Origin: Desulfallas sp. Bu1-1 | GTDB lineage: Bacteria; Bacillota; Desulfotomaculia; Desulfotomaculales; Desulfallaceae | Length of the DNA: 40,912 bases | NCBI RefSeq assembly: GCF_015594625.1 | Contig: NZ_JADNRQ010000025.1 | Coordinates: forward strand, 1-40,912 | Direction of reading: 5' to 3' | Part shown: in pieces, positions 1 to 9,649 of the stretch | How the letters are laid out: every line of letters begins with the position of its first letter | How positions within the stretch are numbered: the stretch's first letter is position 1 | Translations under genes and position numbers: made by a program | Notes under the pieces: model-generated | The model's input: only the letters and a program-made list of their open reading frames with translations | Databases searched by the model: none | What the model was told of the DNA's origin: nothing

Positions 1-671
1 GTATGCATGGCCTTATCCATTATTTCTTTATTTATTTTCTCCTGCAATGCCTTATTGGTCATGCCCGAGATCACAGGAATCTGCATATCTAAATTAAGCC
101 AGTTTGTGGCAATCTTAACTTGCCGTGTGTCAACACTCACACCGCCAGTTGGGGACTCCTTAATGTCAGTAGGTGCATAAATCAATACTTTTTGGTTAAC
201 GCTGTCCCATTCAGTTATGAAACCATGGGCTTCGGCTACCCAGCGAGCTGGGAGGTAAACCCGCCCGTTCCGCAAAACCGGTACTGCATCCATGGCTATT
301 GTCTCACTACTTAAAATCTCATTTGATCCAGCATCCAAATAGTTAATTGTTAAATTGTGTTGGCCAGTTTGCAAAATGATATCCATAAAACTATCGCTTC
401 GGAAAGCAAAACGCACCATGCCCGTCGATTTATCCCATTCAGTAAGCCCTTCTTCCGCTCCCAGCGCGCTGGCCAGGAACCTCAGCGGGACATAAGTTCT
501 GCCCCCGAAAATGAATGGTACTGCATCCATTGTAAATTCAGGACCATTGATTATGTACTTGTTGCTACCCGGCTGGAAAACAACCTTTTCAACCGGGGCG
601 GCCAGCAGGCTACCGGGTAGCATGGTGGCCGCAAATATTAAAGCGCCAATTAACAATATCAGTTTTTTCAT
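1..671 (-). CDS. secreted copper amine oxidase N-terminal-like domain protein (partial)
   Basis: Read on the minus strand from an ATG at 671, the frame is open to the window edge, so the C-terminus is missing. A GGAGG site lies just upstream (about 687-692). The N-terminus is a signal peptide (MKKLILLIGALIFAATM, then a small-residue region ending LLAA). Two repeats follow that match the copper amine oxidase N-terminal (stalk) domain of Firmicute surface proteins: a block with FTMDAVPFIFGGRTYVPLRF and a second with IAMDAVPVLRNGRVYLPARW. The last visible part (LNLDMQIPVISGMTNKALQ) resembles the start of a DUF4163/RsiV-like domain. It is probably an exported, wall-associated protein. No metal or oxidase function is implied, since this stalk domain does not bind copper in most proteins that carry it. 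Confidence 0.8.
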   Translation of the reverse strand, partial: MKKLILLIGALIFAATMLPGSLLAAPVEKVVFQPGSNKYIINGPEFTMDAVPFIFGGRTYVPLRFLASALGAEEGLTEWDKSTGMVRFAFRSDSFMDIILQTGQHNLTINYLDAGSNEILSSETIAMDAVPVLRNGRVYLPARWVAEAHGFITEWDSVNQKVLIYAPTDIKESPTGGVSVDTRQVKIATNWLNLDMQIPVISGMTNKALQEKINKEIMDKAMH

Positions 672-859
672 AATTAGAATAGGTGCCTCCTCGATAAAAA
701 ATATTTTAGATAAATTATATCAGAAATTATATTGGACATCATTATTTACCCTTATTATTGACAATATAGACAGAATGTGACAATATTTTTCCTTGATGTA
801 CTTTATTAAAAGTGGTTTAATTGAGCTTGGTGCAATTTGGTATAAGGAGGGATATTTTG

Positions 860-1009
860 ATGGAACTTGGCAGGGTAATTCTACGACTGGAAAAAGCCAG
901 AAGGGAATTATTATCCATCAACCCTGGAGACAAAGAAAAGCTCCTGGCGGCCAGCCAGAAAGTGGACAAGCTGGTTGTCGAGTATTTTCGTGCAAAAAGC
1001 AGGGTATAA
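860..1009 (+). CDS. Spo0E-like sporulation regulatory peptide
   Basis: This 49-residue protein starts at ATG 860, eight bases after TAAGGAGGG. The frame can be extended upstream, but that start lacks a ribosome site. It has a helical N-terminus (ELGRVILRLEKARRELL) and the signature SQKVDKLVVEYFR, the S-x-x-x-D pattern of the Spo0E family. Characterised members are small aspartyl-phosphate phosphatases that remove phosphate from Spo0A and delay sporulation. The assignment rests on size and motif. The DUF3006 gene follows after about 80 bases in the same direction and may be co-transcribed. Confidence 0.7.
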   Translation: MELGRVILRLEKARRELLSINPGDKEKLLAASQKVDKLVVEYFRAKSRV

Positions 1010-1090
1010 AACCAATTCCAAATGGCAGGATTTCGGCTCCCTGGAAAAGAAAAAGTACCCAGGAAAAAATTGTTTAAAGGGGACATTGAG

Positions 1091-1291
1091 ATGTTAATCA
1101 TAGACCGTTTTGAAGAAGATTGGGCCGTCATCGAATTTGGCCAGAAGATCTTTAACATTCCCAAATTCCTGATTCCCCCTAACGCCCGGGAAGGGGACGT
1201 AATCAATATACAAATAACCCTGGACAGGGAAGCCACCGATGTCAGAGCTAAAGCCAACAAGCAACTGGCAGATGAGATTTTTAACGATTAG
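1091..1291 (+). CDS. DUF3006 family protein
   Basis: The start chosen is ATG 1091, preceded by AAAGGGGA, giving 66 residues. A longer frame from 1022 adds a basic stretch without a good ribosome site. The sequence MLIIDRFEEDWAVIEFG, then IPKFLIPPNAREGDVI, then ITLDREATDVRAK is the usual pattern of DUF3006: a small beta-barrel-like protein opening with a D-R-F/E element and continuing with a P-x-x-A-x-E-G-D-V segment. The domain's function is unknown. DUF3006 genes are commonly found directly before a ComEC-like metallo-beta-lactamase gene, exactly as here, with 12 bases between the two. Confidence 0.8.
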   Translation: MLIIDRFEEDWAVIEFGQKIFNIPKFLIPPNAREGDVINIQITLDREATDVRAKANKQLADEIFND

Positions 1292-1303
1292 GGGGGTGGC
1301 GGT

Positions 1304-2473
1304 ATGAAGCGAAATATTTTCATCCTGATTCTGGCTTTCCTGCTAACCGTCCTTACAGGTTGCAGCAGTTCAAATACAAGCACATCGGATCAACCCGCTA
1401 CAAACACAGAATCAAAAGCCTCAGCCATTCCATCAGTATCACAACCCGTTAACCAGGAAAGCAGGCAGTTAAATTCTCAGCCTTTAGAGAGCAGGGTTAA
1501 AGTCCACTTTCTGGACGTGGGCCAGGCAGATTCAATTTTGGTGCAATTTCCGGACGGCAGGAATATGCTGGTGGATGCCGGCAACAACGACGATGGCCCG
1601 GCAGTGGTAGAATACCTGCAAAAGCAGGGGGTTAAGAAAATTGACTACCTGGTGGGAACGCACCCCCACGAAGACCACATTGGCGGCCTGGACAACGTAA
1701 TCCGGGCATTTAATATTGGCCAGGTATACATGCCCCGAGCGACCACAACCACTAAAACATTCGAGGATGTCCTGCTGGCCGTAAAAGATAAGGGTTTGAA
1801 AATTTTCACCGCAAAAGCCGGTGTTACAATACTGGACCAGGGCAGCCTGAAAGTTAACTTTGTCGCCCCGTGCAGTTCCAATTACGAGGACCTGAACAAC
1901 TGGTCCGCCGTAACAAGGATACAGTACGGTAGTACGGCGTTCCTTCTAACCGGTGATGCCGAAGCCCAGTCGGAAGAAGAAATGCTGGCCTCCGGGGTAG
2001 ACCTGAAAGCTAACGTGCTTAAAGTGGGGCACCACGGCAGCAGCAGTTCCACTACCCGGGCTTTCCTGAAAGCGGTGGCCCCGAAATATGCGGTGATTTC
2101 TGTTGGCACGGGGAACGACTACGGCCACCCGCATAAAGAGACGCTTGCTAAACTGACGAATGCCGGAGTCCATGTCTACCGGACCGACCGGGACGGCACC
2201 GTGGTTTTTACATCCAACGGGAAGAACATCACCGTAGAAAAGCTGGGCAGCACTATCAAGCCGAGGGCGCCGGACACCGGCAGCACAGTTGCACCGGTAG
2301 CGCCTGTAGCGCTAGCGGGAAGCGCAGGCGGGTACATAGGCAACAAGAACAGCAAGAAGTTTCACCTTCCATCGTGTTCAACACTGCCTGCGGAATATAA
2401 CAGGGTTTATTTCAAAACACGGGATGAGGCTGTCAGTGCCGGGTATGTTCCTTGTAAAAGATGCAACCCTTAA
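1304..2473 (+). CDS. ComEC/Rec2-like metallo-beta-lactamase-fold lipoprotein
   Basis: This 389-residue exported lipoprotein has a signal peptide with lipobox L-T-G-C (Cys20), then a Ser/Thr/Gln-rich linker to about residue 63. The metallo-beta-lactamase domain (about 65-320) starts VKVHFLDVGQADSI and has the metal-binding H-x-H-x-D-H at residues 120-125. A TGDAE segment and GHHGSSSST further on supply the other expected ligands. This is the soluble hydrolase domain of ComEC/Rec2-type proteins, here without the membrane channel. The last 45 residues (YIGNKNSKKFH, PSC, then PCKRC) resemble the Ada metal-binding/DUF-type tail often attached to nucleases. An extracellular nuclease or phosphodiesterase is plausible but unproven. 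It forms a pair with the DUF3006 gene just upstream. Confidence 0.85.
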   Translation: MKRNIFILILAFLLTVLTGCSSSNTSTSDQPATNTESKASAIPSVSQPVNQESRQLNSQPLESRVKVHFLDVGQADSILVQFPDGRNMLVDAGNNDDGPAVVEYLQKQGVKKIDYLVGTHPHEDHIGGLDNVIRAFNIGQVYMPRATTTTKTFEDVLLAVKDKGLKIFTAKAGVTILDQGSLKVNFVAPCSSNYEDLNNWSAVTRIQYGSTAFLLTGDAEAQSEEEMLASGVDLKANVLKVGHHGSSSSTTRAFLKAVAPKYAVISVGTGNDYGHPHKETLAKLTNAGVHVYRTDRDGTVVFTSNGKNITVEKLGSTIKPRAPDTGSTVAPVAPVALAGSAGGYIGNKNSKKFHLPSCSTLPAEYNRVYFKTRDEAVSAGYVPCKRCNP

Positions 2474-2558
2474 TCCTGGCCGGAGATAATTTAGGAGTTT
2501 TCTCTCAGTAAATTGCCAGGAATCGCTACTTCAGAATAATTCCTTGAAGGCGATCAAT

Positions 2559-3063
2559 ATGAAAAAGATTTATACGCTTCCCAAGTTTGTGTATATAAGT
2601 CCCCGTGCTGCAGAGATGTACTTGCAACGGGTATTACATAAGCCTTCCACACGCAGCCAGGCTTTTTTTAGCGCACGTTTTAAGTAATCGAGCATGTCAA
2701 ATAATAGAAGACCGGCAGGATGCGGCCGGTTATAGATTAAAATTGTATTATAAGGGAATTATTTTCATTTATAGTCCGGCTGAACAACAGGTTTATGCAA
2801 TATATTCTGCCAAAGAAGACGGTAATCCCCTGGAAATGAAACTGCATATACCACCGGATTTTATTTTAACCAATGAAGTAAATAAAAGATTAGGAAAAAG
2901 CTTACGTTCAAAATTGATGGTGAACATTGTTCTCCGGGGCGAAGAAGAAACCTTGGATTTGCGTTTGCTACATTTTTATCTTGCCAAACACACGAATCAT
3001 TGTTTGCTATGGTTATTCATGATAGTCAACATCATTTACTTGTCCGTTTCATTTCATCAATAG
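2559..3063 (+). pseudogene. frameshifted hypothetical gene
   Basis: An ATG at 2559 follows GAAGG and opens a frame (MKKIYTLPKFVYISPRAAEM) that stops at 2688. A second frame, open from 2605 to 3063, carries a protein-like sequence (IIEDRQDAAGYRLKLYYKG, later KLHIPPDFILTNEVNKRLG, ending in a hydrophobic segment). Removing one T from the run of seven near 2672-2678 joins both frames into one continuous protein of about 167 residues. The gene is therefore either a recent frameshift mutant, a sequencing error in a homopolymer, or a case of slippage. The family is not recognised. The C-terminal LLWLFMIVNIIYLSV could be a membrane anchor. A terminator follows at 3107. Confidence 0.55.
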
Positions 3064-3106
3064 GTGGACGTACCTGCGTAAGATACTCTTTTCCGGGCAT
3101 GGAAAA

Positions 3107-3141
3107 GGCCAACGGGTTGGTTTCCGTTGGCCCTAATTTTT
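3107..3141 (+). terminator. intrinsic terminator
   Basis: A perfect 9-bp stem (GGCCAACGG pairing with CCGTTGGCC) with an 8-base loop is followed by CTAATTTTT. It ends the plus-strand unit just upstream. Confidence 0.75.
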
Positions 3142-3290
3142 AGCTTGCTGAAAAATTGTTATTCTGCAGTTTTGCCATATTAAGTTTTCTGAATATGATG
3201 CGGCTGAAGGGGTTAGCCTTACAACCGCTCATTCACGCAGTTTTGTGGTATATTAAGAGTCTCGCAAACAGCTGATAGAATGATTTTAGC

Positions 3291-3557
3291 TCATCTATTG
3301 TGATTTAAGATAGCTTCCTTGAACAATTTGAATTCCTTTAAGAGGAAATTCCTTCCTTCATTTTCATTGTAAAGGTGAATAGCGTCATCAATCTTAGATA
3401 AAATTTTTTTACACATGCTTACTAGAGCTTTTTCTTCTAGTGCATTACAATTTCCTTCAACATTCAATACAAGCTCTTTAGCTGTTATTTTTTTCTTCTC
3501 ATACAACTCAAATGCTTCTAAGATTCTTTCTATTAGCCTTTGACTATGCTCGTTCAT
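3291..3557 (-). CDS. small helical protein, candidate immunity protein for the RHS toxin
   Basis: This minus-strand gene lies 30 bp downstream of the RHS gene in the same direction. The second in-frame ATG (3557) is preferred because GGAGGGA sits eight bases before it. The first ATG (3563) is almost on top of the ribosome site. The 88-residue product is charged and predicted mostly helical (SQRLIERILEAFELYEKKK, then KALVSMCKKILSKIDDAI). It has no signal peptide. No family is recognised. Small cytoplasmic genes immediately after an RHS/polymorphic toxin gene are usually the cognate immunity gene, so that role is inferred from position only. Confidence 0.5.
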   Translation of the reverse strand: MNEHSQRLIERILEAFELYEKKKITAKELVLNVEGNCNALEEKALVSMCKKILSKIDDAIHLYNENEGRNFLLKEFKLFKEAILNHNR

Positions 3558-3586
3558 GAACATTCCCTCCGAAACACTTTTAATTT

Positions 3587-6500
3587 TTAATAAGGATATG
3601 TTGTTATTACTATTCTTCCTTTCTCAGCAGTAACAACCCTAATATCATTCAGTTCAAAGATAGTTCTGACTTCATTATTTACAGCAACTTGTCGACTTGC
3701 GCCATTAGTTATTACATCTTCCACAACACTTGGAGGAATACCTCTTGCTGGATAACCTCCTGCAGCCGTTCCGTATCCTGTTGGGGTCATTCTATCTACT
3801 GCTTCTCTTGTAAATAATCGTCCATTTATGCTTGTATATTCCCGACCTCTATAAGTTACTTTTTCTAAGTCACTCCACATCCCCCAGGTAGCTTTACCCG
3901 CGCCCTTAGTTTTACCCAAACTGTTTCCTAGTGCTTTCGTCGTTATTGGGACCGTTTTAGAAATAACTTTTAATGCGGCACCACTACCGGCGGCTATTTG
4001 TAATACGTGCCCCAGGTTTCTGCCGTACTCGTACACTTCTTTGTCGGATGGGTTCCCGAACCACACACTATCCGAGTGTTTCAATATATAGTCAACTGTC
4101 CCGGCTATATCGGCACCAGTACTTCGCAAAGCGAGTATTAAATCATTCAATGATAATTCCTTATGATAAATTGCTTTTGACAGTTCCCATAATGCGCCTG
4201 GTGTTGATAACAGTTCTCTTACGGCTTCACCGCCGGAGGCCCACAAACCTTTCCCTATATCATTCCATTGGCAGATTTTGATATGCCCCGACGGATCTAT
4301 ATAAACTATTGGGTTGTTGCCGCAGTACACATATAAGTTCTGCGACAGCGGGTCGTCCATCTCCCCCATCAGCGTGTCCGGAGTGAGAAACCTGCCCATG
4401 GACGGGTCGTAGTACCTGGTCCGTAGGAATATCAACCCGCTGGGGTCGTATGGCTCGCCGGTGAACCGGAACATGTTGGCCACAGTCTCGGTAACTGTAA
4501 GCGGGTTGCCAAACGGGTCATAGGTGTAGCGGTTGAGCGCCTCACCGTAGACATCGCTTACCACCGATACGCTGCCCAGGCAGTCGGAATGGTAGTAAAG
4601 CCTTCCCTCGGGACCAATACGCCCGTATAGCCCTGCAGCGTAAAGGTAGTTGTTGGCGTTTCCTTCACTGTCTTTTTTTACCAACAGGAGCGGAAGTCTT
4701 GCATTGATGTCGTAAATATAACTGTAACTCCCATATACCGCTCCGCTGACTGTCTGGGTCAGGCGATTGCCGTCACCATCGTAGGTGTATTGGTATGTGT
4801 TTGTGCCGTCTGCAAAGCGTACCAGCCGGTTTTCGTAGTCGTAATCGTAATATACCGATTCTCCCACGGATACAAGGTTCCCGTTGGCGTCGTAGCCGTA
4901 AGGGACGCCGTCCGCCTGAATCAGCCTGTTGGCGCTGTCGTAAGTGTAGCTCACTCCGACGGCACTGAGACGGTTGCCCACCGGGTCGTAGGTGTAGGTA
5001 ACTGAACTGTTATCCGGATATTGAACTTCAGTTAATTGATTGAGGTCGTCATATGTGTACCTGGTTGTACGCCCATTTTCATCGGTGACACTCAGCCTGT
5101 TACCCACGTTGTCCAGGGTGTATTCAAAGCCGGCCAGAACCGTGTCACCCTTGACGTGCCGCAGTGAAACCAGCCGTCCGTTATCGTCGTATTGATAGCT
5201 TACCGTAACTCCGTTGGGTAGTTCTTCTCCAGTTATATTGCCCAGTTCATCGTAGGTGAAAGTCGCGGTATATACGGCGTCCGATACTGATTGTAGCTGG
5301 TTAAGCTTGTTATACGTATAGTTTACATTTAATCCATCAGGGTAGGCGATGCCCGTGATGTTGCTAGCCAAGTCGTAGTTATATCCGATAGAGTAAACGT
5401 CCCTTGTTACCGAGGTGAGCCGGTCAAGGCTGTCATAGCTGTAGGTGGTGGTTCCCCGGGTATCGATCATTTTTGTCCGGTTGCCGTTGGCGTCGTAACT
5501 GAAGCTGACCTGGCTTGAATCGGGATAAGTAATCCTTACTAACTGGTTGTTTACGTCATAGGTGTAGTTAATGGTGTTCCCGTCGGGCTTGGTCCTGGCA
5601 ACTCGGTTGCCTACCGGGTCGTATGCGAATTCAGTGGTCTGCCCCAGGGGATTTGTTATTGATTGTAAACGATCTAACCGGTCGTAAGTGTAAGATGTAA
5701 TGTTTCCATTGGCATCGGTGATTCCAGTCAGGTTGCTGTTTCCATCGTAAGTATATTCCGTGGTGTTACCCCGGGCGTCGGTGATTGATAGCAGCCTGTT
5801 GAGGGCGTCATATGAAAATGTTGTAACGGCCCCGTTGGCGTTGATGCGGGTGATGACGTTGCCGGCGCTGTCGTACTCTACGCTGCTTTCATGGCCCAGC
5901 GGGTCGGTGGTTTTGGCCAGGCGGTTGGCAGCGTCATAGGTATAGGTCCGGCTGGCTTCTTTGGGGTTTGTTTCTGCCAGTAAGTTGCCTGCCAGATCGT
6001 ATGTGTAGTTGGTAGTGTGATTTAACGGGTCAGTGGCGGAAAGCAGCCTGGAAGCCTGGTCATAGGTATATGTCGTGGTGTTTCCGCGCTGGTCAGTAAA
6101 GCTTATCTTATTGCCCACAGGGTCATATTGCATAGTTACCGTACCGCCTGCCGGGTCAGTTATCTTGACCAGACGGTTCAGTACGTCGTATTCGTAACTC
6201 GTTGTGTTACCCCTGCCATCGGTTATCGCAATTATATTACCGTTTCCATCCAGAGTGAGATTTTCGGTGCTGCCGTCCGGGTAGGTGGTTGATATAAGCC
6301 TTTCCAGGAAGTCGTAATTATAACTGGTGGTATGGCCGTTAGCGTCGGTTATGGAGCTCAGGTTGCCACTGGCGTCGTACTGATATGTGGTAGTGTTGCC
6401 GAGCGGGTCCGTCTTTGTGACCAGCTTATTGTTCTCGTCGTAAGTGAATGTGGTCGTGTTACCCATGGGGTCGGTGGTGCTGACAAGGTTGTTGTTGGCA

Positions 6501-8494
6501 TCGTAGGTGTTGGTTGTCACATTGCCTAACGGGTCAGTTACCGTAAGAACGTTGCCCGCCTGGTCATAGGTATAGCTGTAGCGATATAATTCCGGATCAG
6601 CGCCCGGTTCGTTGCCCCTGGGACCGGTCTCCGTCAGTTTACGTCCAATTATATCGTAAGTATAGGTGGTGGTATTGCCAAGCGGATCAATAACGGCAGT
6701 CCTGTTACCGTAAACGTCGTAAGCCACCGAAATAGTGTTGTTGTTTGGATCTGTAACACTTATAACCTGTCCATGCCCATTATATGCAAACGTGGTTGTT
6801 GCTGTCCCGCCGTATACTTCCTTGCTTACGGAAAGCAGATTGCCTTTTTCATCATAAGTGTAATCCGTGACGTTCCCGGCAGCGTCCGTAACCCGAACGG
6901 GGTTATTCAGACTGTCGTACACAAACGTTGTGGTGTAGTTGAGAGGGTCCGGATCTGTCCTGCTCAATAAATTGCACATATCATCGTATGTGAATCTAGT
7001 AGTATTGTTATTTTTATCGGTAATTGAAATACGGCAGTTATTATTGTCATATGAAAACGATTCACCAGTTCCATCCGGGTAGGTAATACCAACTATTCGA
7101 TACTTATCATCATAGTTAATGACTACGGTGTTTCCTTTAGGGTCTACCATGGTTGTTGTTTTATTCTCAGAGTCGTAGCTATACTGGGTAATATTCCCTT
7201 TGCCATCAGTCTGTCTAATAACTCTGCTGTTATCATCATATTGATTATTTAGCGTATTATTGCCTCTGGGATCAATGATATCTGTAAGGCCGTTTGAATC
7301 ATATAAATACTCAGTGATGCCGTTATTAATATCTTTTACACTCGAAAGATTATTGTTATCATCAAATTCATATGTGACAGTTCTCCCGGCAGGATCAGTT
7401 ATCTGCGTCAAACGTTTTTCAGCATCATAACTAAAATTAAGGCTTCTGTTGGCTTGATCTGTTACTGAAGTCAGAAGATCTCCAGTGTAGGTCAATAAAA
7501 GAATATTATTGTTTTTATCTTTAATCTGAATCAATTTACCAGTGGTATCATATATATATTTTGTTTGATCTTTGAACTCTAGGATATAATTTCTATCTAC
7601 ATCTTGAGATAATATTTCAAAGCAACCACCGGGTCTTATATATTGTGAACCATCATAATCAAATTTGATAACGTGCCCGTCTGGATAAAATACACTTATC
7701 GAATCATCGTCGTTGAACACAAGGTGAGTATTGTAATTATGTGTCCATCCTTTACCAAGGGGACCTGAGTAATCATCAATGGAGTTATAAAACCGTGTTA
7801 ATTCCATGGGAATTTGTGAAGGAATTTTAATATCATTTGATTCTAATATAAAGTTCCCCGTGGAGAGGTTAACTGGATCATTTCCAAAGAAACAATAGAA
7901 GGCTTTCCCAAGAGAAGCAAGTAGGTCCGGATCAGAATTATTGTCTTGAGCTACCGATACGGTGCCTGGGTGACCTTGTGAAGTTATTTTTCCTGTAATT
8001 GTGTGTGGTGGTCCTTCATATACAGTTTCACCGTCAAGTTTAGATATTTTAAGTGACTGCTCATTTGCATCTATGACCCAATACTGATCAAATGGAACGG
8101 GGTCTGCGAAAATACCGTAACTCCTACCGTAGATTTCATAGAAAACCTGAGAACCATTGACAAAAATTTTTGTATAGAAATAATAACTATAATCATATCC
8201 AAAATTAGTTACAAAAGTTATTCCTCCATAATTTGCAGAGTGGTGGTAATTATGCGCTCCATCCCAGCCTATATATGTATACCTGTCATATTCGTTAACT
8301 GTATTAAACTTAACCAATATTTTTTGATATTTATTATCACTGAATTCTGTTGTTAATATTTTCTCTCTGTTTGTACTCCCATAAGTTATAGGTTCACCCC
8401 ATTCGTCAGATGATGCAATTTTTGCGTTGTAATTTAATAGTAGTAACAAGGAAACACAAAAAATTAATGCTCTTTTAAATAGATTTAAAAACAT
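3587..8494 (-). CDS. secreted RHS/YD-repeat polymorphic toxin
   Basis: This 1635-residue protein begins with a signal peptide (LFKRALIFCVSLLLLLNY). An N-terminal extension of about 200 residues leads into the RHS start (DPVNLSTGNFILESNDIKIP). Dozens of YD repeats follow, such as G-N-x-x-x-x-x-D-P-x-G-N-x-T-T-Y-x-Y-D, which build the beta-cage of RHS proteins. The RHS core motif ends with RYYDPSMGRFLTPD and NLYVYCGNNPIVYIDPSGH. The remaining 250 residues are a variable tip: a Gly/Ala-rich helical pre-toxin segment, then about 100 residues ending ELNDIRVVTAEKGRIVITTY. That ending resembles the beta-strand core of BECR-fold RNase toxins, which is an inference. The cage normally encloses and releases the tip. 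The gene faces away from the parM region. Confidence 0.85.
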   Translation of the reverse strand: MFLNLFKRALIFCVSLLLLLNYNAKIASSDEWGEPITYGSTNREKILTTEFSDNKYQKILVKFNTVNEYDRYTYIGWDGAHNYHHSANYGGITFVTNFGYDYSYYFYTKIFVNGSQVFYEIYGRSYGIFADPVPFDQYWVIDANEQSLKISKLDGETVYEGPPHTITGKITSQGHPGTVSVAQDNNSDPDLLASLGKAFYCFFGNDPVNLSTGNFILESNDIKIPSQIPMELTRFYNSIDDYSGPLGKGWTHNYNTHLVFNDDDSISVFYPDGHVIKFDYDGSQYIRPGGCFEILSQDVDRNYILEFKDQTKYIYDTTGKLIQIKDKNNNILLLTYTGDLLTSVTDQANRSLNFSYDAEKRLTQITDPAGRTVTYEFDDNNNLSSVKDINNGITEYLYDSNGLTDIIDPRGNNTLNNQYDDNSRVIRQTDGKGNITQYSYDSENKTTTMVDPKGNTVVINYDDKYRIVGITYPDGTGESFSYDNNNCRISITDKNNNTTRFTYDDMCNLLSRTDPDPLNYTTTFVYDSLNNPVRVTDAAGNVTDYTYDEKGNLLSVSKEVYGGTATTTFAYNGHGQVISVTDPNNNTISVAYDVYGNRTAVIDPLGNTTTYTYDIIGRKLTETGPRGNEPGADPELYRYSYTYDQAGNVLTVTDPLGNVTTNTYDANNNLVSTTDPMGNTTTFTYDENNKLVTKTDPLGNTTTYQYDASGNLSSITDANGHTTSYNYDFLERLISTTYPDGSTENLTLDGNGNIIAITDGRGNTTSYEYDVLNRLVKITDPAGGTVTMQYDPVGNKISFTDQRGNTTTYTYDQASRLLSATDPLNHTTNYTYDLAGNLLAETNPKEASRTYTYDAANRLAKTTDPLGHESSVEYDSAGNVITRINANGAVTTFSYDALNRLLSITDARGNTTEYTYDGNSNLTGITDANGNITSYTYDRLDRLQSITNPLGQTTEFAYDPVGNRVARTKPDGNTINYTYDVNNQLVRITYPDSSQVSFSYDANGNRTKMIDTRGTTTYSYDSLDRLTSVTRDVYSIGYNYDLASNITGIAYPDGLNVNYTYNKLNQLQSVSDAVYTATFTYDELGNITGEELPNGVTVSYQYDDNGRLVSLRHVKGDTVLAGFEYTLDNVGNRLSVTDENGRTTRYTYDDLNQLTEVQYPDNSSVTYTYDPVGNRLSAVGVSYTYDSANRLIQADGVPYGYDANGNLVSVGESVYYDYDYENRLVRFADGTNTYQYTYDGDGNRLTQTVSGAVYGSYSYIYDINARLPLLLVKKDSEGNANNYLYAAGLYGRIGPEGRLYYHSDCLGSVSVVSDVYGEALNRYTYDPFGNPLTVTETVANMFRFTGEPYDPSGLIFLRTRYYDPSMGRFLTPDTLMGEMDDPLSQNLYVYCGNNPIVYIDPSGHIKICQWNDIGKGLWASGGEAVRELLSTPGALWELSKAIYHKELSLNDLILALRSTGADIAGTVDYILKHSDSVWFGNPSDKEVYEYGRNLGHVLQIAAGSGAALKVISKTVPITTKALGNSLGKTKGAGKATWGMWSDLEKVTYRGREYTSINGRLFTREAVDRMTPTGYGTAAGGYPARGIPPSVVEDVITNGASRQVAVNNEVRTIFELNDIRVVTAEKGRIVITTYPY

Positions 8495-8959
8495 AAAATC
8501 ACTCTTTCTTTAATTCACAATATTCAACAATATTCGACCAAAATTTTAACTAAAATGGGTTAATTTTACTTTACTTTATCATAAAAACATAATCTGACAA
8601 ATAAGTAAAAAGTCCTATATTTCCATTGCAATCGAAGGTTTTAAGCTACCATTAACGGTAATCTAAGTTTTCAATTAAACCAAGTATAAAGTAAGCGGCA
8701 CTAAATAGTAGATAAAAAACTTGCTGTCGTTGGGATAAACAGGATTAACGCCGATACACCTTCGTGGATGGGTTATTATAACGGTGGGCGAGCCGGACTA
8801 TTCCTTTAGTTGTTTTTGTAGCTTGGCTTTTCTAATTTATGCTATTTAAACATGTAATTATAGCACCAGACATGGCTGTTAAGAAATGTAATAATGGTCC
8901 TATTTTATATCATGACGCTAAAGTGAGTACTTATGTCCACCTATCCATAACAATAAAAA
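8495..8959. other. intergenic region between the divergent rhs and parM-like genes
   Basis: This AT-rich stretch has no supported gene. It must hold the promoter of the rhs gene, read leftwards. Around 8735-8818 there is a short protein-like frame (INADTPSWMGYYNGG) without a start, perhaps a gene relic. Nothing else is recognised. Confidence 0.4.
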
Positions 8960-9007
8960 AGTGCGGTTTTATGCTATCCTGTTAGCGTAAATACCGCGCT
9001 TTTTTTA
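8960..9007 (+). terminator. terminator/attenuator hairpin before the parM-like pseudogene
   Basis: A long stem pairs 8960-8976 with 8983-9000 (core GTGCGGTTTTATGCTA against TAGCGTAAA-TACCGCGC, two G-U pairs) and has a loop of about six bases. A run of seven or eight T follows. It stands between any upstream promoter and the ribosome site at 9021, so it could attenuate the gene. A similar hairpin precedes the intact parM-like gene at 10560. Confidence 0.7.
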
Positions 9008-9035
9008 TGTCTTAATTTATAAGGAGAGTGATATC

Positions 9036-9600
9036 ATGAAAATAGCAATTGACGTGGGCTACAGCCATGTAAAAGCCGTTTCCCTGGAAAAACGTATCAA
9101 AATACCTTCCGTGTTGCCCCGCACAGAAGCTTATCCCTCGCCGACATTTCACAAAACGGCACAGGCCATACGGTTGAAATACGCACTGTGGACGGCAAAA
9201 CGTCCCGCCACTTCGTTGGCGACCTGGCGCTTCACGAGGGCCACGCGGCAAGCTTCACGCTGGAGCGGGAGAAACACAAACATCCCAACCACGACGTGTT
9301 GATGTTAACTGCAGCCACGTTACTTGGTGCGGGGGTGGACACAGCATTAGTGGCCGGATTACCGGTGGCCTATTACCGATCACAGAAAGAAAAATTAAAA
9401 CATCATCTTGAAAATTTACACGCAGTGGTCACGCTGGACGGCAAAAATCCTGTACGGATCAGCTTTGGAGAAGTAATTATATACCCCCAGGGAGCAGGTG
9501 CCCTTTTGACCGTAGATGATTTGCCCGATTCGGGCCTGGTTACTCTTATTGACGTAGGCCATAAAACTACGAATTATGTTAATTATGTTCCGCTAAACTT
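9036..9600 (+). pseudogene. ParM-like actin-family ATPase, frameshifted and truncated
   Basis: The gene starts at ATG 9036 after AAGGAGAG with MKIAIDVGYSHVKAVSLEK, the phosphate-1 loop of an actin-like ATPase. Near 9133-9140 the reading moves by one base into a second frame (ISQNGTGHTVEIRTVDGK, then FVGDLALHEGHAASF, then VAGLPVAYYRSQKEKL). Homology runs to LVTLIDVGHKTTNYV, the phosphate-2 region, and then stops abruptly. The last third, including the adenosine motif, is absent. Each recognisable block has a counterpart in the intact gene at 10625, though the two are clearly divergent. It is a dead relative of the plasmid segregation ATPase, not a recent copy. Confidence 0.75.
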
Positions 9601-9649
9601 CTTCCACTTCTTTTTTACGGGTTGACCAACCCAGAAGATCATAAACAAT

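Noticed and set aside
3973-4281. Long ORF opposite to the RHS gene
   Set aside because: It is a shadow of the clear RHS reading frame and has no ribosome site or family resemblance.
9613-9635. Terminator at the GGGTTG/CAACCC palindrome
   Set aside because: T runs are on the wrong side for both directions, so it does not fit an intrinsic terminator.
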